Positions 21,031 through 33,369 of a stretch of DNA of 64,000 nt are shown piece after piece. The notes below the pieces were generated by a model. The model had not been told where the DNA came from, did no database searches, and worked only from the letters and a program-made list of their open reading frames with translations. Within the stretch, counting starts at the first letter, position 1. Every line of letters begins with the position of its first letter. This DNA comes from Branchiostoma floridae (lineage: Eukaryota; Chordata; Leptocardii; Amphioxiformes; Branchiostomatidae), in the NCBI RefSeq assembly GCF_000003815.2, contig NC_049996.1, positions 7,790,012-7,854,011 of the forward strand. Reading direction: 5' to 3'. The translations under genes were made by a program, and so were the position numbers.

Positions 21031-22530
21031 GTCACTACAAGGTGCATAAATGTGAAAATTATGTGAATTTTCTGGAAAATTCTATGAAAATGTGATATGA
21101 TGTGATATTATGTGAAACATTTTGAGTTTCAATAGCATCACATTTTATCATATAAGTTGACATATAATCACATAAAATAACATTCACGTCACATTTCTGA
21201 GGGGTGGCACAGAAATTGAGCTTTATGTGAAAAAAATGTTATAAGTTTACATCACATTTTTTCACATTTCCCCAAAACGGTCTTGAAGAATCACATTCTG
21301 AAATGTAAAAATATGTTACCTAATGTGACATTGGTTGTGCAGCCATTATGTGAAATAATGTGACTGTCGATACACGTCTCGACCGGCTATACTTATGTGA
21401 TTTTTATGTGAAAAGGGCTCTTGATGAAAATGTGAAATAATGTTAAATTGAATCACATTCTATGAAATGTGACTTCATGTTAAACTTATGTGAAATGCGG
21501 CCAGCTACCAAATGTGAAAACATGTGAAGACAACTGGCATGCTGAGAAATGTGAATTTTATGTGATGTTCACAAACTTGCAAGATGTGAAAAAATGTGAC
21601 AGGATATCACATTTTTTATATGTGAAACTAATGTGATTTCCACTTATATAAGATATGAAGTAATGTGATTTGGCAGGCTATGTAAAGGTAAGTGTATAAA
21701 GCCCCTATTTTATAACATTTGCCTCCAGGCAACAAGACGACCGACGAATACTTATGTACAACTTTAAAGGGCAGTCCACTCCAGAAGCGAGTGTTATTTT
21801 CTGACTTCACACGTTCAATAAAAAAGCTGCCTTTTTCATTCCACACCGCTCTTCTCCCTTTTATGGGCTAAATATTTGTGGAAATTCTTACAATATTCGT
21901 TTTATTGAAGCTATACAAAGCCTTGGGCAAAGTCATTATCTATCGTTCAGTCAAAACAAAAGGTGTGGACCCCTCCCCTCGCGCGCGACTGCTATGTTAC
22001 TGATTATCTAACTTACAAGTGAAAGCACCGAATTTCATGACCATGCACTTATGGTCGTCCGTTGTGTATCACTTCCAGCTCTTCCTTTGTGTACCACCAA
22101 ACAGTTGAGATTTAAGAAGCTACTGATCTACTAATTAAAACTTACCGACCCAGTTTGTAAAACCGTCCTGTTCAAAATATTTTGTGTAAGCATTACGGCC
22201 AACTAAAATTAGAAATTCTCGTCAGTACTATTCTAAAAAGCCAAATTGATATGTCAACAAGTGACCCTACTGGATAGACAACAAAGGAAATAGTGAACCA
22301 GTTATCATGGGAATAGTTGTGTTTGTGCCGAGGTCAGATTTAACTCAATGGAGGACTCTCGTCCTTATTGATTTGCTTGATAGCAATTACAAGCGAACGG
22401 CACACAAGCCAGCAATGAAATCAACAAGAACGTGCTTTATATTTAAGCAGGAGCGGACATACACTGGAGTTTGGAATAAATTTTTTTCTAACATGGACAT
22501 GCTAAACGCCTCTAAGAAAGCTAATGGATC
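21031..22530 (+). mobile_element. Left arm of a large inverted repeat
   Basis: The arm begins with an ATGTGA/TCACAT-rich block (about 21046-21660) and continues with sequence that matches the reverse complement of 34340-33370. Shared landmarks are GTGAAAGCACCGAATT, CCCAGTTTGTAAAA, TAAATATTTGTGGA and ACATGGACATGCTAA. Identity is moderate by eye. The layout suggests terminal inverted repeats of a large, old DNA transposon; no transposase was recognised between the arms apart from the nested Harbinger. Confidence 0.7.
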
Positions 22531-23023
22531 AAGTACATGTATATGGACAGGCGTCACTAATATGGTAATTGAGGTCAACTAGTTCATGTACGTACTCGGG
22601 ATCGACCGTCCGAGCGGGTGTCGAACGTCGGCGAGTTCCGATCTCGAGCGAAGGCACCCGAAGGTCGCAGGCGATCAACACCAGAAGGTCGCCCTAGGCG
22701 ACCAGCGAGCGGAGCGTGATTTTTCTAGGAAGGAGAGCTAGTCAAGCGCTGATGGGGGCGTTTTATGAGCGCAGCGGGTGGACATTGTCTGGTGGCTCGG
22801 CTTGAGTGCCAGTTTGCTTGTGTGGCACCACTGTGTACTTAAGTGTGACACTTTTATATGTATACATCCTGACTTATTGTGACCTGTACTTAGCTCGGTT
22901 GGGCAAAATTGTACAGTAAAGGTCTTCATTCAATTATCAGTAAAGTATCTCCTCTCTGTTGCAGCCAACAACAAAAATTCCGAGGCCTATTGTCCATGGT
23001 CAACCTGGGTGTTCGGGGCGTCA
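22531..23023. repeat. Fragments between the inverted arm and the Harbinger element
   Basis: No gene is seen. The 22858-22940 piece (TGACCTGTACTTAGCTCGGT, then TGTACAGTAAAGGTCTTCATTC) recurs at about 60222-60297 and ends in ATTC-like units, as expected for the 3' tail of a CR1/L2-type LINE. Confidence 0.5.
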
Positions 23024-23563
23024 TAATACCCCCTTCACAATAGGCGCGATTCGATCGGAAGACTAGTTGACGAGCTCTACATGACATTTTCGTGAGTAAG
23101 ACGTCCGGTGTTCTTACGATCATCTTGCGATTTTTATGGATCGCCGGCAATATCCAGGGGTCTTACGACGGTCGCGGTGCAGCCAAACATGTTCTTAACA
23201 TAAGCGACTAGTCGAAAGAAATCTCTGATATCGCAGAGCTTGGACCAAGTCCCCTGCAGGTCGTGCGTACCTCGCGTAGGTATCGTACGACATTCCATTG
23301 ATAGTCTTGCGTAAATCCAACGATTGAACACCGATTTCACCTCAAAAAATCAGACGATGATCGCTAAAATTGAGACGGCCCCGCAGGAGTATCGCACAAA
23401 ACTCTGGCGACATTCCTTCACATCTCGCTCGACTTCTGCTAAGTCAGGGAAGTCGGACATGATTCCTACGAGCATTCTACTTGTGTCGGGGGAATGTTCT
23501 ACGAGCCTGGGTCGAGCTCGTGTCAATTAGTAATTTGATTTATTTTGCACCTGACAGACAGTT

Positions 23564-24630
23564 GTGACATGCTTTTTGAATTTATATGTGCAGTACATAG
23601 TAGTAGTAGTAGTATGCGGCATGCAGCAGCAAGGGGAACTCATCCCTCCGGACCGGCTCCGCCGTGCACGTATTGCCAGTCTACGGCTACGAATTCATCT
23701 GCTTCATCGTCGCAAGCAGGCTGTGGTTGCTGCGCTGTTGGCGGAAGACGAGGCTCGGGCAAGAAGACGCAACCGTACTTGCTGGGTCAAGCCATGGCTG
23801 CAACGGAGGGTGTTGCAAGGGCAATATGACAACCTCATGCAAGAATTGATGCGTGAATCCCATGGGGATTTTAGGAATTACCTGCGACTAGATGCTGAAA
23901 TGTTCAGAGAAATCTTAGATAGGATCTCGCCAAGAATCACCAAGAAGTTCTATTGCCGCCCCCCACTAAGTCCCGGGCTGAAACTGGCAGTGACGCTGCG
24001 CTTCCTAGCAACTGGGAATTCATATAAGAGTCTATCTTATAGTTTCCGCATTGCAGTCAACACCATAAGCTTGTTTGTGCCGGAAGTATGTGCTGCCATT
24101 GTTGAAGAGTACAGGGAAGAACAATTTGCAACTCCATCAACGCCCGACCAGTGGAAAGTCGTCGCTGAGAACTTTGCATCTAGATGGAACTTCCCTCACT
24201 GTTGTGGGGCATTGGATGGCAAACATGTGGCAATGCGCAAACCCCCACAAGGTGGAAGCCATTACTACAACTACAAGGGCTTCCACTCCATCGTGATAAT
24301 GGCACTTGTAGACGCCAACTATAAGTTTCTTTGGGCCAATGTAGGCGCTGAGGGCTCGACCTCGGATGCAGCAATATTCCAGCTGAGTACATTACGACAG
24401 GGCTTACAAGAGGGAACCATTGGGCTGCCGCCTCCAGATGACCTACCTGATGATGACAGGGAGACCCCATACTATATCATCGGGGATGATGCCTTCCCGC
24501 TACGTGAATGGCTGATGAAACCATTCTCTATGAGAAACCTAGCACACAATCAAAGGATCTTCAACTACAGACTGTCTAGGGCAAGGCGTGTCGTCGAGAA
24601 TGCATTTGGCATTCTTGCATCCAGGTTCAG
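23564..24630 (+). CDS. Harbinger transposase, exon 1
   Basis: Encodes the nuclease of the Harbinger element, related to vertebrate HARBI1. It cuts and joins transposon ends in the nucleus. The DDE residues visible are Asp in CCGALDGKHVAM (about residue 218), Asp in YIIGDDAFPL (about 308) and Glu in RRVVENAFGIL (about 345). The N-terminal third is basic and helical. The start may be the ATG at 23564 or, more likely given the odd VVVVV stretch, the in-frame ATG at 23621. The exon ends TTCAG|GTACGTAAAG and joins exon 2 at 24747 in frame, giving 459 residues from 23564. Confidence 0.93.
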
Positions 24631-24746
24631 GTACGTAAAGCCATACCAGCAGGCATACTTCATACAATAATTTGCATTCGACGTGCTTGTGGGACACAAT
24701 AACAGCATACAAATTATAAATATCTGTTCCATTTCACTCATTGCAG

Positions 24747-25059
24747 GGTTCTGTTGACGACCATGAATGTTCTGCAAAGGAACGCAGAGTGCATCACAAA
24801 GGCATGCTTGGTGATGCATAACATCATGCGTGACAGATTCCCAGCCCTGCAGAACGAAGAGCTGGACCAGGATGTGGAGGGCATGGTCGTGCCCGGGTCA
24901 TGGCGGGACGCAGGTGTTTTGAGAGACTGTCACCAGGAGGGTGCAACCGGCGAAAGAGCCTCTCGGAAGGGTCGGATGCTCAGACAGTACCTTATGCACT
25001 ATGTAAACAACGAAGCAGGAAGTGTACCTTGGCAGGAGGAAGCCATCCGACTTGTTTAA
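24747..25059 (+). CDS. Harbinger transposase, exon 2
   Basis: Follows acceptor CTCATTGCAG. The joined codons give RFRVLLTTMNV, restoring the usual HARBI1-family C-terminus (ITKACLVMHNIMRD). The exon ends in a basic, Gln-rich tail and a TAA stop at 25057-25059. Total coding length with exon 1 is 1380 bases, a multiple of three, which supports the splice model. Confidence 0.9.
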
Positions 25060-25914
25060 CATGCCCTTTTGAGACCCTTTTGACTATTCCGTCAATGATA
25101 TTGAGCTGTCACGAGAAAGGGCTTGCTTACTTTCCTAAGTTTTCATTGTTGTTTAAGTTACAATGTATAGATAAAAGTGTGCCTTTCTTGGTCATTCATT
25201 TGTAATACTTAAAAATTAGAAGTTAAAAATGATGATTCACAACCGAAATACGGGCAAAAAAATCTTCCCTTTAACAGATGTGTCGCTTTATGATTACTTT
25301 TTATTTCATGGTTTGTATGTGTTTAGTGATAGAAAAGTGACACTGAGATAAAGCAAGATTTCATTATATGAAGAAGTTTTAATTTCTTCACAAATATTGG
25401 CAAGTGTACAGGAGAGATGTACCATAGAGATGGCAAAAAGTAACAAAAGTAACAGAAAGACTTCTTCTCACATCATGCTTTATTGAATAACACTTGAAAG
25501 GGAAAGAAAAGGAAAATAAAACAAATATTGACAATGCTGATGACTGCCGCCATTAATCCTTACTGTTTGTAATCAGCTTGTTTACAGCTTGTTAACAGAA
25601 CGACTTCTTCTCACATCATGCTTGATGGAATAAAACTTGAAAGAGAAATAAAAGGGAAATACAACAAATATTGTCAATGCTAATACATGCCGCTATTTAT
25701 CATACTGTTGGTAAGAAACCGCTTGTTATTTTTGTCGGTACTTCCAGGGTGGTGTTTCACATGTCACACTCCCTGCAGCCTACTGTTTCCGCATTACAGA
25801 TGGAGTCGAAGTCATCGTAGCCAAGGCGGGAGTAAATACTCTAGGTCCCTGCAGGGTGGTCCTCTGAAATTAGACAAAAAGGAACACTTGAATATCGTTG
25901 GAACTGTTTTCAAG
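25060..25914. other. Harbinger interior between the two convergent genes
   Basis: Holds the 3' ends of both genes. An imperfect direct repeat (ACTTCTTCTCACATCATGCTT) occurs at about 25459 and 25603. No further gene was seen. Confidence 0.6.
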
Positions 25915-26334
25915 CTACATGTCATTATCAATAAACCCTAAGTGATAAGCAAGCCACAAAGAATCAATATGTAGAACACCTGTCTGTCTGGCCTGCGGGG
26001 CAGCAGGCATCCAGCCCATTACAGAATGCTGTTGCTCTTCTCCATGCAGTTGAGCAAAGTCGGGTGTGTTGTGCTGTGTCGGCGGCTGCAGTGGAGTATA
26101 TCCTTGGTGAGGAGTGTAGTGCCGTGGTGGCGCCAAGACTGGGGGGCCTGGCATTGGTCTCCCCGGCAGTGCCGCTGGTTCGTTAGGTAGCCAGCGCATG
26201 GTCGTTTCGAAGGTCTCCCTCTGGTACTGGTAGAAGTGGGCCGGTGGGACACGAAAGCAAGTCGAGGTGAGCCACTGACTCCATGCAAACCTTTCATCTA
26301 CCGGTTGTTGACTCTCCTTGGCGAGGTTTTCCAC
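25915..26334 (-). CDS. Harbinger MADF/Myb-like protein, exon 4
   Basis: Last exon of the element's second gene, after acceptor CCGTGTCAG. It encodes a short helical stretch (VENLAKESQQPVDERFAWSQ) and then a Pro/Gln-rich tail ending at the stop 25915-25917. Low-complexity tails are common in these partner proteins. Function is inferred only from position and the upstream domain. Confidence 0.8.
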   Translation of the reverse strand: MENLAKESQQPVDERFAWSQWLTSTCFRVPPAHFYQYQRETFETTMRWLPNEPAALPGRPMPGPPVLAPPRHYTPHQGYTPLQPPTQHNTPDFAQLHGEEQQHSVMGWMPAAPQARQTGVLHIDSLWLAYHLGFIDNDM

Positions 26335-26446
26335 CTGACACGGAAGACGAAAACATGACAGCAATGTTAATTGTATACAATATAAAGTGTTCTGAGTTGT
26401 CACTGTGAGCAAACGTCTAACTTAACAAAGCCAAGTAAATGTTTAC

Positions 26447-26737
26447 TTCTTTTTGTGCCCTGCTCTTCTCCTTCTCAGTGTCATGCAGGAACTTTGCCAA
26501 GACGTCAGACAGACTAGAAGTGGTGACCGCTTTCTTCTTGCTGTTTGGGTTGTCACTAGAATTAGGCCTCTTCACACCCTTGGACCCAATAGCGTGGGAG
26601 CCACAGGGAGTTGTCCCCCCTGTCGATGTTCCGGCCACAACGTTCCCATCCTCCTCCGCCTCCTCTTCGATTCCTTCCTCCGAGTTTTCAGTGTTGAAAA
26701 TCTGAAGCATAAGTGCATGATGCTGCTCAATACATTG
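26447..26737 (-). CDS. Harbinger MADF/Myb-like protein, exon 3
   Basis: Acceptor GTTTGCAG, donor GAA|GTAAACATT, phase 0-0, 97 codons. It encodes a Glu-rich acidic run, a Ser/Thr/Gly linker, a basic patch (SDNPNSKKKAV, a possible nuclear localisation signal) and a helix ending ERAQKE-like. It joins exon 4 in frame. Confidence 0.82.
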
Positions 26738-26806
26738 CTGCAAACATGGATAGGAGTCAGGCATTCAAGCATCAATTCATCAATGCACTAACATGCCAAT
26801 ACTTAC

Positions 26807-26988
26807 AGATCCCAGGTCCTCTGGTAGTTTTGAAACACAGAAGGGATCCAAAAACTGGTAGCGTTCCAGTTTCCAGCGCTGAAGGCTCGTCAGCAACACT
26901 TTACCAGACCCGGACTTCCCCTTTTTCAACCTTTTCAGTCTCACGTATTCCGTCCGATGAGACTTGAACTTGCGGGCGATGTCCTCAA
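26807..26988 (-). CDS. Harbinger MADF/Myb-like protein, exon 2
   Basis: Acceptor CTATGTGAAG, donor TCT|GTAAGTATT. It encodes the second half of the MADF/Myb-SANT-like fold: EDIARKFKSHRTEYVRLKRL, a basic loop KKGKSGSG, and LQRWKLERYQFLDPF. The pattern of a trihelical DNA-binding domain fits the known role of the Harbinger partner protein in binding transposon ends and importing the transposase into the nucleus. Confidence 0.85.
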
Positions 26989-27218
26989 CTTCACATAGGA
27001 AAAAGTCAAGAACATTCAACATTAGATGTGAAGGGAAACCACTATGAATAATGACTCTCCCCGGAATGCTCCATTTCAGCAGAATACATTTGAATTTGAA
27101 TGACAGCAGCAAGGGACAAAGAACAATGATGCAAATGATAGCAAATTTCTTCCAAAGTTAGGGAACTTTTCATATGTCCACTTCAGAGATGATACCAGGA
27201 GAAATAGGACAGACTTAC

Positions 27219-27492
27219 GTTTGATCCCCAGGCCCGACGTCTTGGAAAACTTTTCCATCAGAGCATTCTTCTTCTGTTTGTTTTTGAAATCCGGATGACC
27301 CTTATCATAGAATAGGGGGTTGGCTTCAAAGAAATCAGCTATTGCGTCTTCAACTTTGTAGGTTGGTTCGGCAGGTTCGTCCTCCTCTTTCTCGAGATCA
27401 TCATCCTCTTCTACCACTTCTTCATGTACGGATGCACACTCTTCTGGCACCTTTGTCTGGCCACCTTTTCTTCCTTTCTTCCTGGGCGCCAT
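27219..27492 (-). CDS. Harbinger MADF/Myb-like protein, exon 1
   Basis: Starts with ATG at 27492 (MAPRKKGRKGGQTKV, a basic N-terminus), then an acidic run and the first MADF helices VEDAIADFFEANPLFYDKGH. Donor AAAC|GTAAGTCTG is phase 1 and matches exon 2. The four exons add to 1167 bases (388 residues plus stop), a multiple of three. Confidence 0.87.
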
Positions 27493-28093
27493 CTTTGACT
27501 TTGTGAACACGTATCCGTAGGGGCGTGGTATTTATAGGGGTGTGGTATTGTGGACATCTGTCCAAGTGCAACTATAATCAATCATTGTCCAGCTGATTGG
27601 CGAGCACAGACCTAGTTATCTATCATCGACCGCAAGTCGGATGGCGAACGCCCGTCAGTCGTTCGACGTACGCCCGATTGACGTCAGATTGCATAGATGG
27701 CATGTCTTTAAATGTGAGGGTAATTGTGACATTGTGGCCCCTGTGGCAGTATAAAGGCTGCCTTTGTGACACAATTTCTTTTATTTCGTCATTTCCATTA
27801 TCCCGCGCATTCCATCAATTGGTTAAAAAGATTATGACAAGAAAAGAAACAACATTGATTCATCTCTTGCCTTTTTTGAGGAACGTTTTGTGTTACCTTG
27901 TCCGCGTGCAAGAGGTCATAGGAGGTTCATTATCATAGATTTATTCACCGTCGATCGCACGAGCCTCGCTTATATGTGAAGGGGACAGTTTTGGGGCGAA
28001 AAATACGCAAGACCATCTTAAGATCTTCAAATCAGCCGACCTTCCTGCGATCGCGAAGTACGTGCGAAGATCGTATGTAATGTGAAGGGGGTA
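27493..28093. other. Harbinger right terminal region
   Basis: 5' flank of the MADF-like gene and right transposon end. The stretch from about 27600 resembles the interior and right end of the MITEs (for example GGCGAACGCCCGTCAGTCG, found at 6367 and 27643), which shows that the MITEs are derivatives of this family. Confidence 0.7.
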
Positions 28094-28096
28094 TAA

Positions 28097-28439
28097 AGAC
28101 AATAGCAAAAATTAACACACAAAAATGTATGCAACAGCAGGTGCCGGAACAAACAATGGCGGTAATTTGTCTAAACAAATCGTAATCCAAAACCGGCAAG
28201 ATTTGTTTCCGACTCATTCCGTGTAAGAAACACAAAGAAATCCGTAATAATAATTTCAGTTCATCAATACAAAAACAGTGAAGTTTCTAAATGCCTTTAA
28301 ATCAATGTGACGACAACACATAGAGGAACATAGTATCTTAGATCGAGGGCGTTATGTAAGACATAAGTGAGTTGGTGAGGTGGCCTGTTCCACTTCCACG
28401 GATCAGAAAAGGAAAACTCTCGAGCTCCTGCCGATTTTG
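28097..28439. other. Spacer between Harbinger and satellite
   Basis: No gene or repeat was recognised in this stretch. Confidence 0.5.
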
Positions 28440-31400
28440 AGCTTTAAAAGCACACCCAAACATGAATGTTGACCACGCATTTTGGAGTGTTTCAATGCAG
28501 AACCAACGAACTTTACCCTAAATTGTAGCCGACGGGAAAATGGATGGATTCTTGTTGTTCTCTAAAGTAAGGAATGTTGTAAAACACTGAAAATACCTGT
28601 TTTAAGATTATTAGACATATAGCATTCTGGTCTATCATTATTACTTACGGGTAACTTGTACAGCTTTGAAGGGGCGCCTAAACAGAAATGTTGATCTCGC
28701 ATTTTTAGGTGTTTCAATGCAGGCCTGATAGACTTTACCCTAAACCGTGGCCCACGGGAAAATGGATGGATTCGTGTCGTTTTCTAAAGTTAGGAATGCT
28801 GTAGAGCCTTGAAAAGTCCTGTTTTGTTGTTACAAGATATATAGGATTCTGGTCTATCATTATTGACTACGGTTACCTTATACAGCTTTGAAGGGACGCC
28901 CAAACAGAAATGTTGATCTCGCATTTTTAGGTGTTTCAATGCAGGCCTGATAGACTTTACCCAAACCGTGGCCAACGGGAAAATGAATAGATTCTTGTCG
29001 TTTTCTAAAGTTAGGAATGCTGTAGAGCCTTGAAAAGTCCTGTTTTGATGTTATAAGATATATAGGATTCTGGTCTAGCATTATTGACTACGGTTAACTT
29101 ATACAGCTTTGAAGGGACGCCCAAACAGGAATGTTAACCACAAACTTTGAAGTGTTTCAATGCAGGACTAATAGACTTTACCCTAAATTGTGGCCAACGG
29201 GAAAATGGATGGATTCTTGTTGTTTTCTTAAGTAAGGAATGTTGCAAAACACTGAAAAGACCTGTTTTAAGATTATAAGATATATAGGATTCTGGTCTAT
29301 TATTATTAACTACGGATAACTTGTACAGCTTTGAAGGGACGCCCAAACAGGAAGGTTGACCAAGCATTTTGGACTGTTCCAATGCAAGCCTGATAGATAG
29401 ACTTTACCCTAAACTATCGCCGACGGGGGTAATGGATGGATTCTTGTTGTTTTCTAACGTTAGGAATGCTGTAGAGCATTGAAAACTCCTGTTTTAAGAT
29501 TATAAGATATATAAGATTCTTGTCTAGCAATATTGACTACGGCTAACTTGTACAGCTTAAAAGGGACGCCCAAACATGAATGTTTGAAGTGTTTCAATGC
29601 AGGCCTCATAGACTAAACTGTGGCCGACGGCAAAATGGATGGATTCTTGTTGTTTTCTAAAGTAAGAAATGCTCTAGAACATTGACAAGTCCTGTTATAA
29701 GATTATAAGACATGTGGGATTCTGGTCTAGCATTATTACCTACGGGTAACTTGTACAGCTTTAAGCTAAAATGACACCTAAACAGGAATGTTGACGACGC
29801 GTTTTGAAGTGTTTCAATTCAGGACTAATTGACGTTACCCTAAATTGTGGCCGACGGGAAAATGGATGGATTCTTGTCGTTTTCTAAAGTTAGGAATGTT
29901 GTAAAACACTGAAAAGACCTGTTTTAAGATTACAAGATATATAGGATTCTGGTCTATCATTATCACCTACGGGTAATTTGTACAGCTTTGAAGGGACGCC
30001 CAAACAGAAATGTTGACTACGCAATTTGGAGTATTTCAATGCAAGCCTGATAGACTTTACCCTAAACCGTGGCCCACGGGAAAATGGATGGATTCTTGTC
30101 GTTTTCTAACGTTAGGAATGGTGTAGAGCATTGAAAAGACCTGTTTTGTTGTTATAAGGTATTTAGGATTCTGGTCTATCATTATTTACTACGGGTAACT
30201 TGTACAGCTTTGAAGGGACACCCAAACAGAAATGTTGACTACGCATTTCGCAGTTTTCTAATGCAGGCCTGACAGACTTTACCCAAAATGATGGCTGACG
30301 GGAAAATGGATGGATTCTTGTTGTTTTCTTAAGTTAGGAATGCGGTAGAACATTGACAAGTCCTGTTTTAAGATTAAAGACGTGTAGGATTCTGGTCTAG
30401 CATTATAAATACCTACGGGTAACTTGAACAGATTTAAAAGGACGCCCAAACATGAATATTTGACCACAAAATTTGAAGTTTTTCAATGCAGGACTAATTG
30501 ACGTTACCTTAAGTTGTGGCCAACGGAAAAAATGGACGGATTCTTGTTGTTTTCTAAAGTAAGGAATGTTGTAAAACACTGAAAAGACCTGTTTTTAGAT
30601 TACAAGATATATAGGATTCTGGTCTATCATTATTACCTTCGGGTAACTTGTACAGCTTTGATGGGACGCCCAAACAGAAATGTTGACCACGCAATTTGGA
30701 GTATTTGAATGCAGGCCTGATAGACTATACCCTAAACAGTGGCCCACGGGAAATGGATAAATTCTTGTTCTTTTTCTAACGTTAAGAATGGTGTAGAGCA
30801 TTGAAAAGTCCTGTTTTGTTGTTATAAGATATATAGGATTCTGGTCTATCATTATTACCTACGGTAATATGTACAGCTTTGAAGGGACGCCCAAACAGAA
30901 ATGTTTACCATGCATTTTGGAGTTTTTCAATGCAGGCCTGATAGACTTTACACTAAACTGTGCATGTGGCAAACGGGAAAATGGATGGATTCTTGTTGTT
31001 TTCTAAAGTTAGGAATACGGTAGAACATTGAGAAGTTCTGTTTTAAGATTGTAAGACATATAGGATTCTGGTCCAGCATTATTAATACCTACGGGTAACT
31101 TGTACAGCTTTAAAAGCACGCCCGAACATGAATGTTGACCACGCAATTTGGAGTGTTTCAATGCAGAACTAATAGACTTTACCCTAAATTGTGGCCGACG
31201 GGAAAATGGATGGATTCTTGTTGTTTTCTAAAGTAAGGAATGTTGTAAAACACTGAAAAGACCTGTTTTAAGATTACAAGATATATAGGATTTTGGTCTA
31301 TTATCATTACCTTCGGGTAACTTGTACAGCTTTGAAGGGACGCCCAAACAGAAATGTTGTCTACGCCTTTTGAAGTGTTTCAATGCAGGCCTGATAGACT

Positions 31401-32290
31401 TTACCCTAAACTGTGACCGACAGGAAAATGAATGGATTCTTGTTGTTTTCTAAAGTAAGGAATGTTGCAAAACACTGAAAATACCGGTTTTAAGATTACA
31501 AGATATATAGGATTCTGGTCTAGCATTATTGCCTACGGGTAACTTGTACAGCTTTGAAGGGACGCCCAAACAGGAATGTTGACCAAGCATTTTGGACTGT
31601 TCCAATGCAAGCCTGATAGACTTTACCCTAAACTGTGGCCGACGGGAAAATGGATAGATTCTTGTTGTTTTCTTAAGTTAGGAATGCGGTAGAACATTGA
31701 CAAATCCTGCTTTAAGATTGTAAGACACATAGGATTCTGGTCTAGCATTATTAATACCTACGTGTAACTTGTACAGCTTTATAATCACGCCCGAACAAGA
31801 ATGCTTACCACGCATACTGGTGTGTTTCAATGCAGAACTTATAGACTTTACCCTAAATTGTGTCCGACGGGAAAATGGATGGATTCTTGTTGTTTTCTAA
31901 AGCAAGGAATGTTGCAAAACACTAAAAATACCTGTTTTAAGATTACAAGTTAGATATATAGGATTCTGGTCTAGCATTATTACCTACGGGTAACTTGTAC
32001 AGCTTTGAAGGGGCGCCCAAACGGAAATGTTGACTACGCAATTTGGAGTATTTCAATGCAAGCCTAATAGACTTTATCCTGAACCGTGGCCGACGGGAAA
32101 ATGGATGGAATCTTGTTGTTTTCTAAAGTTAAGAATGCTGTAGATAATTGACAAGTCCTGTTTTAAGATTATAAGATATATAGGATTCTGGTCTAGCACT
32201 ATTACCTACGGGTAACTTGTACAGCTCTAAAAGAACGTTCAAACAGGAAGGTTGCCCACAAAGTTTTTAAGTGTTTCCATGTAGACCTGA
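28440..32290. repeat. Satellite array, about 222-bp unit, about 17 copies
   Basis: The landmark CAGCTTTGAAGGGACGCCCAAACAG recurs at 28661, 28883, 29104, 29326, 29553, 29756, 29983, 30205, about 30429, 30653, 30874, 31105, 31327, 31549, 31774, 32000 and 32222, giving intervals of 203-231 with 222 most common. Units are diverged from one another by several percent and show shared subfamilies (ATAAGATATATAGG versus GTAAGACATATAGG), consistent with an array that has been expanding by unequal exchange. No unit has a conserved open frame. Confidence 0.95.
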
Positions 32291-33369
32291 TATTTTCTCC
32301 AAGCAGAAGTTAGGCTCCGGCTTTTTTTTACGTTTTTTTAGTCGTTTTAAAGCGAGCTTTCTATTTTGTATTGTATCTTGTATTGGCTGGCAGAGTTCAA
32401 GAAAAATGACAAAATAGAAAGCCCGATAAAAGCAAGGAGCTTTTATAAAAGCGACTAACAAATCGTCAATAAACAGCTGGGGCATAGATTCGTCTCCCTA
32501 ATGAGAAAACAATGGGGATTATGGGCGAGAGGGAAAGAATGTAGGTGTGAAACGCACTTTGACCGCGCGCATTAGACCGCCCGGAGGGACCATAAACCGG
32601 ATTTTTCGCCGTTATCCCAGAAATCTTCGCCTTTCCACGTTTATAAATCTTGGCCAGGGTCCATAAACGAAAAATGTCGCCAAAAGGGTCAATCTAAACT
32701 AAATAAATTGCCCCAGAATTGTAACCAAAAATGTCCGTTTGTAACCATTCCGTGTTCGTAGTGCCCAATACACATCCCAGTCTGCAGTCAAGTGAAGCCA
32801 GACTATGTACAAGTCAGATGAGATGTGTTTGGGCAAGGAGGTTGAAAAATTTCGGTAAACCCTGTCCTGTCTTTTGTACGTAAGTTCTATAATCATTTGC
32901 TATAGACTCCCTTTTACATTTTTTCATATTGGCCTGTTCCTGTTGGCAGCTTGCGTTGTTTAGATTATGATTTGACAATGATTGTATACATGCCGGAAAT
33001 AGTCGTCGCTTCAGTTTACGGGCTTATAAATGTTTCGTGTTGTATAAGCACTGTAAATTGAAATACTATACATAGAGTGAAGATTTGTAAATATGATTTC
33101 ATATAATTTGGATTGTGACCTCTGAGTGGTAAAACGAGTCTCCTCGAATCAGTAAGCCTTCAAGCATTTTGCACTTCAATGTTGACATCGTCAAATTATC
33201 TATATTTACATATACAAGTAAGTCTTATGGGTGGCAGTACAAAAGCCCAGCCGATGTGCAAAGTAAACACCTGTATATTTTGTACGAACAACAATGAATC
33301 TTATCCCTTTTATGTTGTCCAAATAGCCCCTTGTTTTGTCTTTTATACTTTATAGGAGTATGCTAAGCA
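32291..33369. other. Unassigned sequence inside the inverted-repeat element
   Basis: No coding gene was recognised. A phrase near 32590-32670 (ACCATAAACCGGA and CCATAAACGAAAA) recurs imperfectly. Short open frames here have no protein signature. Confidence 0.45.

Larger units (their letters stand above)
23027..28093 (+). mobile_element. Complete, apparently autonomous Harbinger transposon
   Basis: A 5067-base element. Inverted ends share the 13 bases TACCCCCTTCACA, and the flanks are TAA at 23024-23026 and 28094-28096, the 3-bp target duplication of the PIF/Harbinger superfamily. Inside are two convergent genes, both with intact frames after simple GT-AG splicing: a DDE transposase (plus) and a MADF/Myb-like protein (minus). 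Harbinger elements are known to need both. Intact genes and an exact target duplication suggest recent insertion. Its ends resemble three MITEs in this window, which it may mobilise. Confidence 0.93.

Noticed and set aside
28440-32290. CRISPR-like regular repeat spacing
   Set aside because: Unit of about 222 bp without unique spacers, in animal DNA; it is a satellite.
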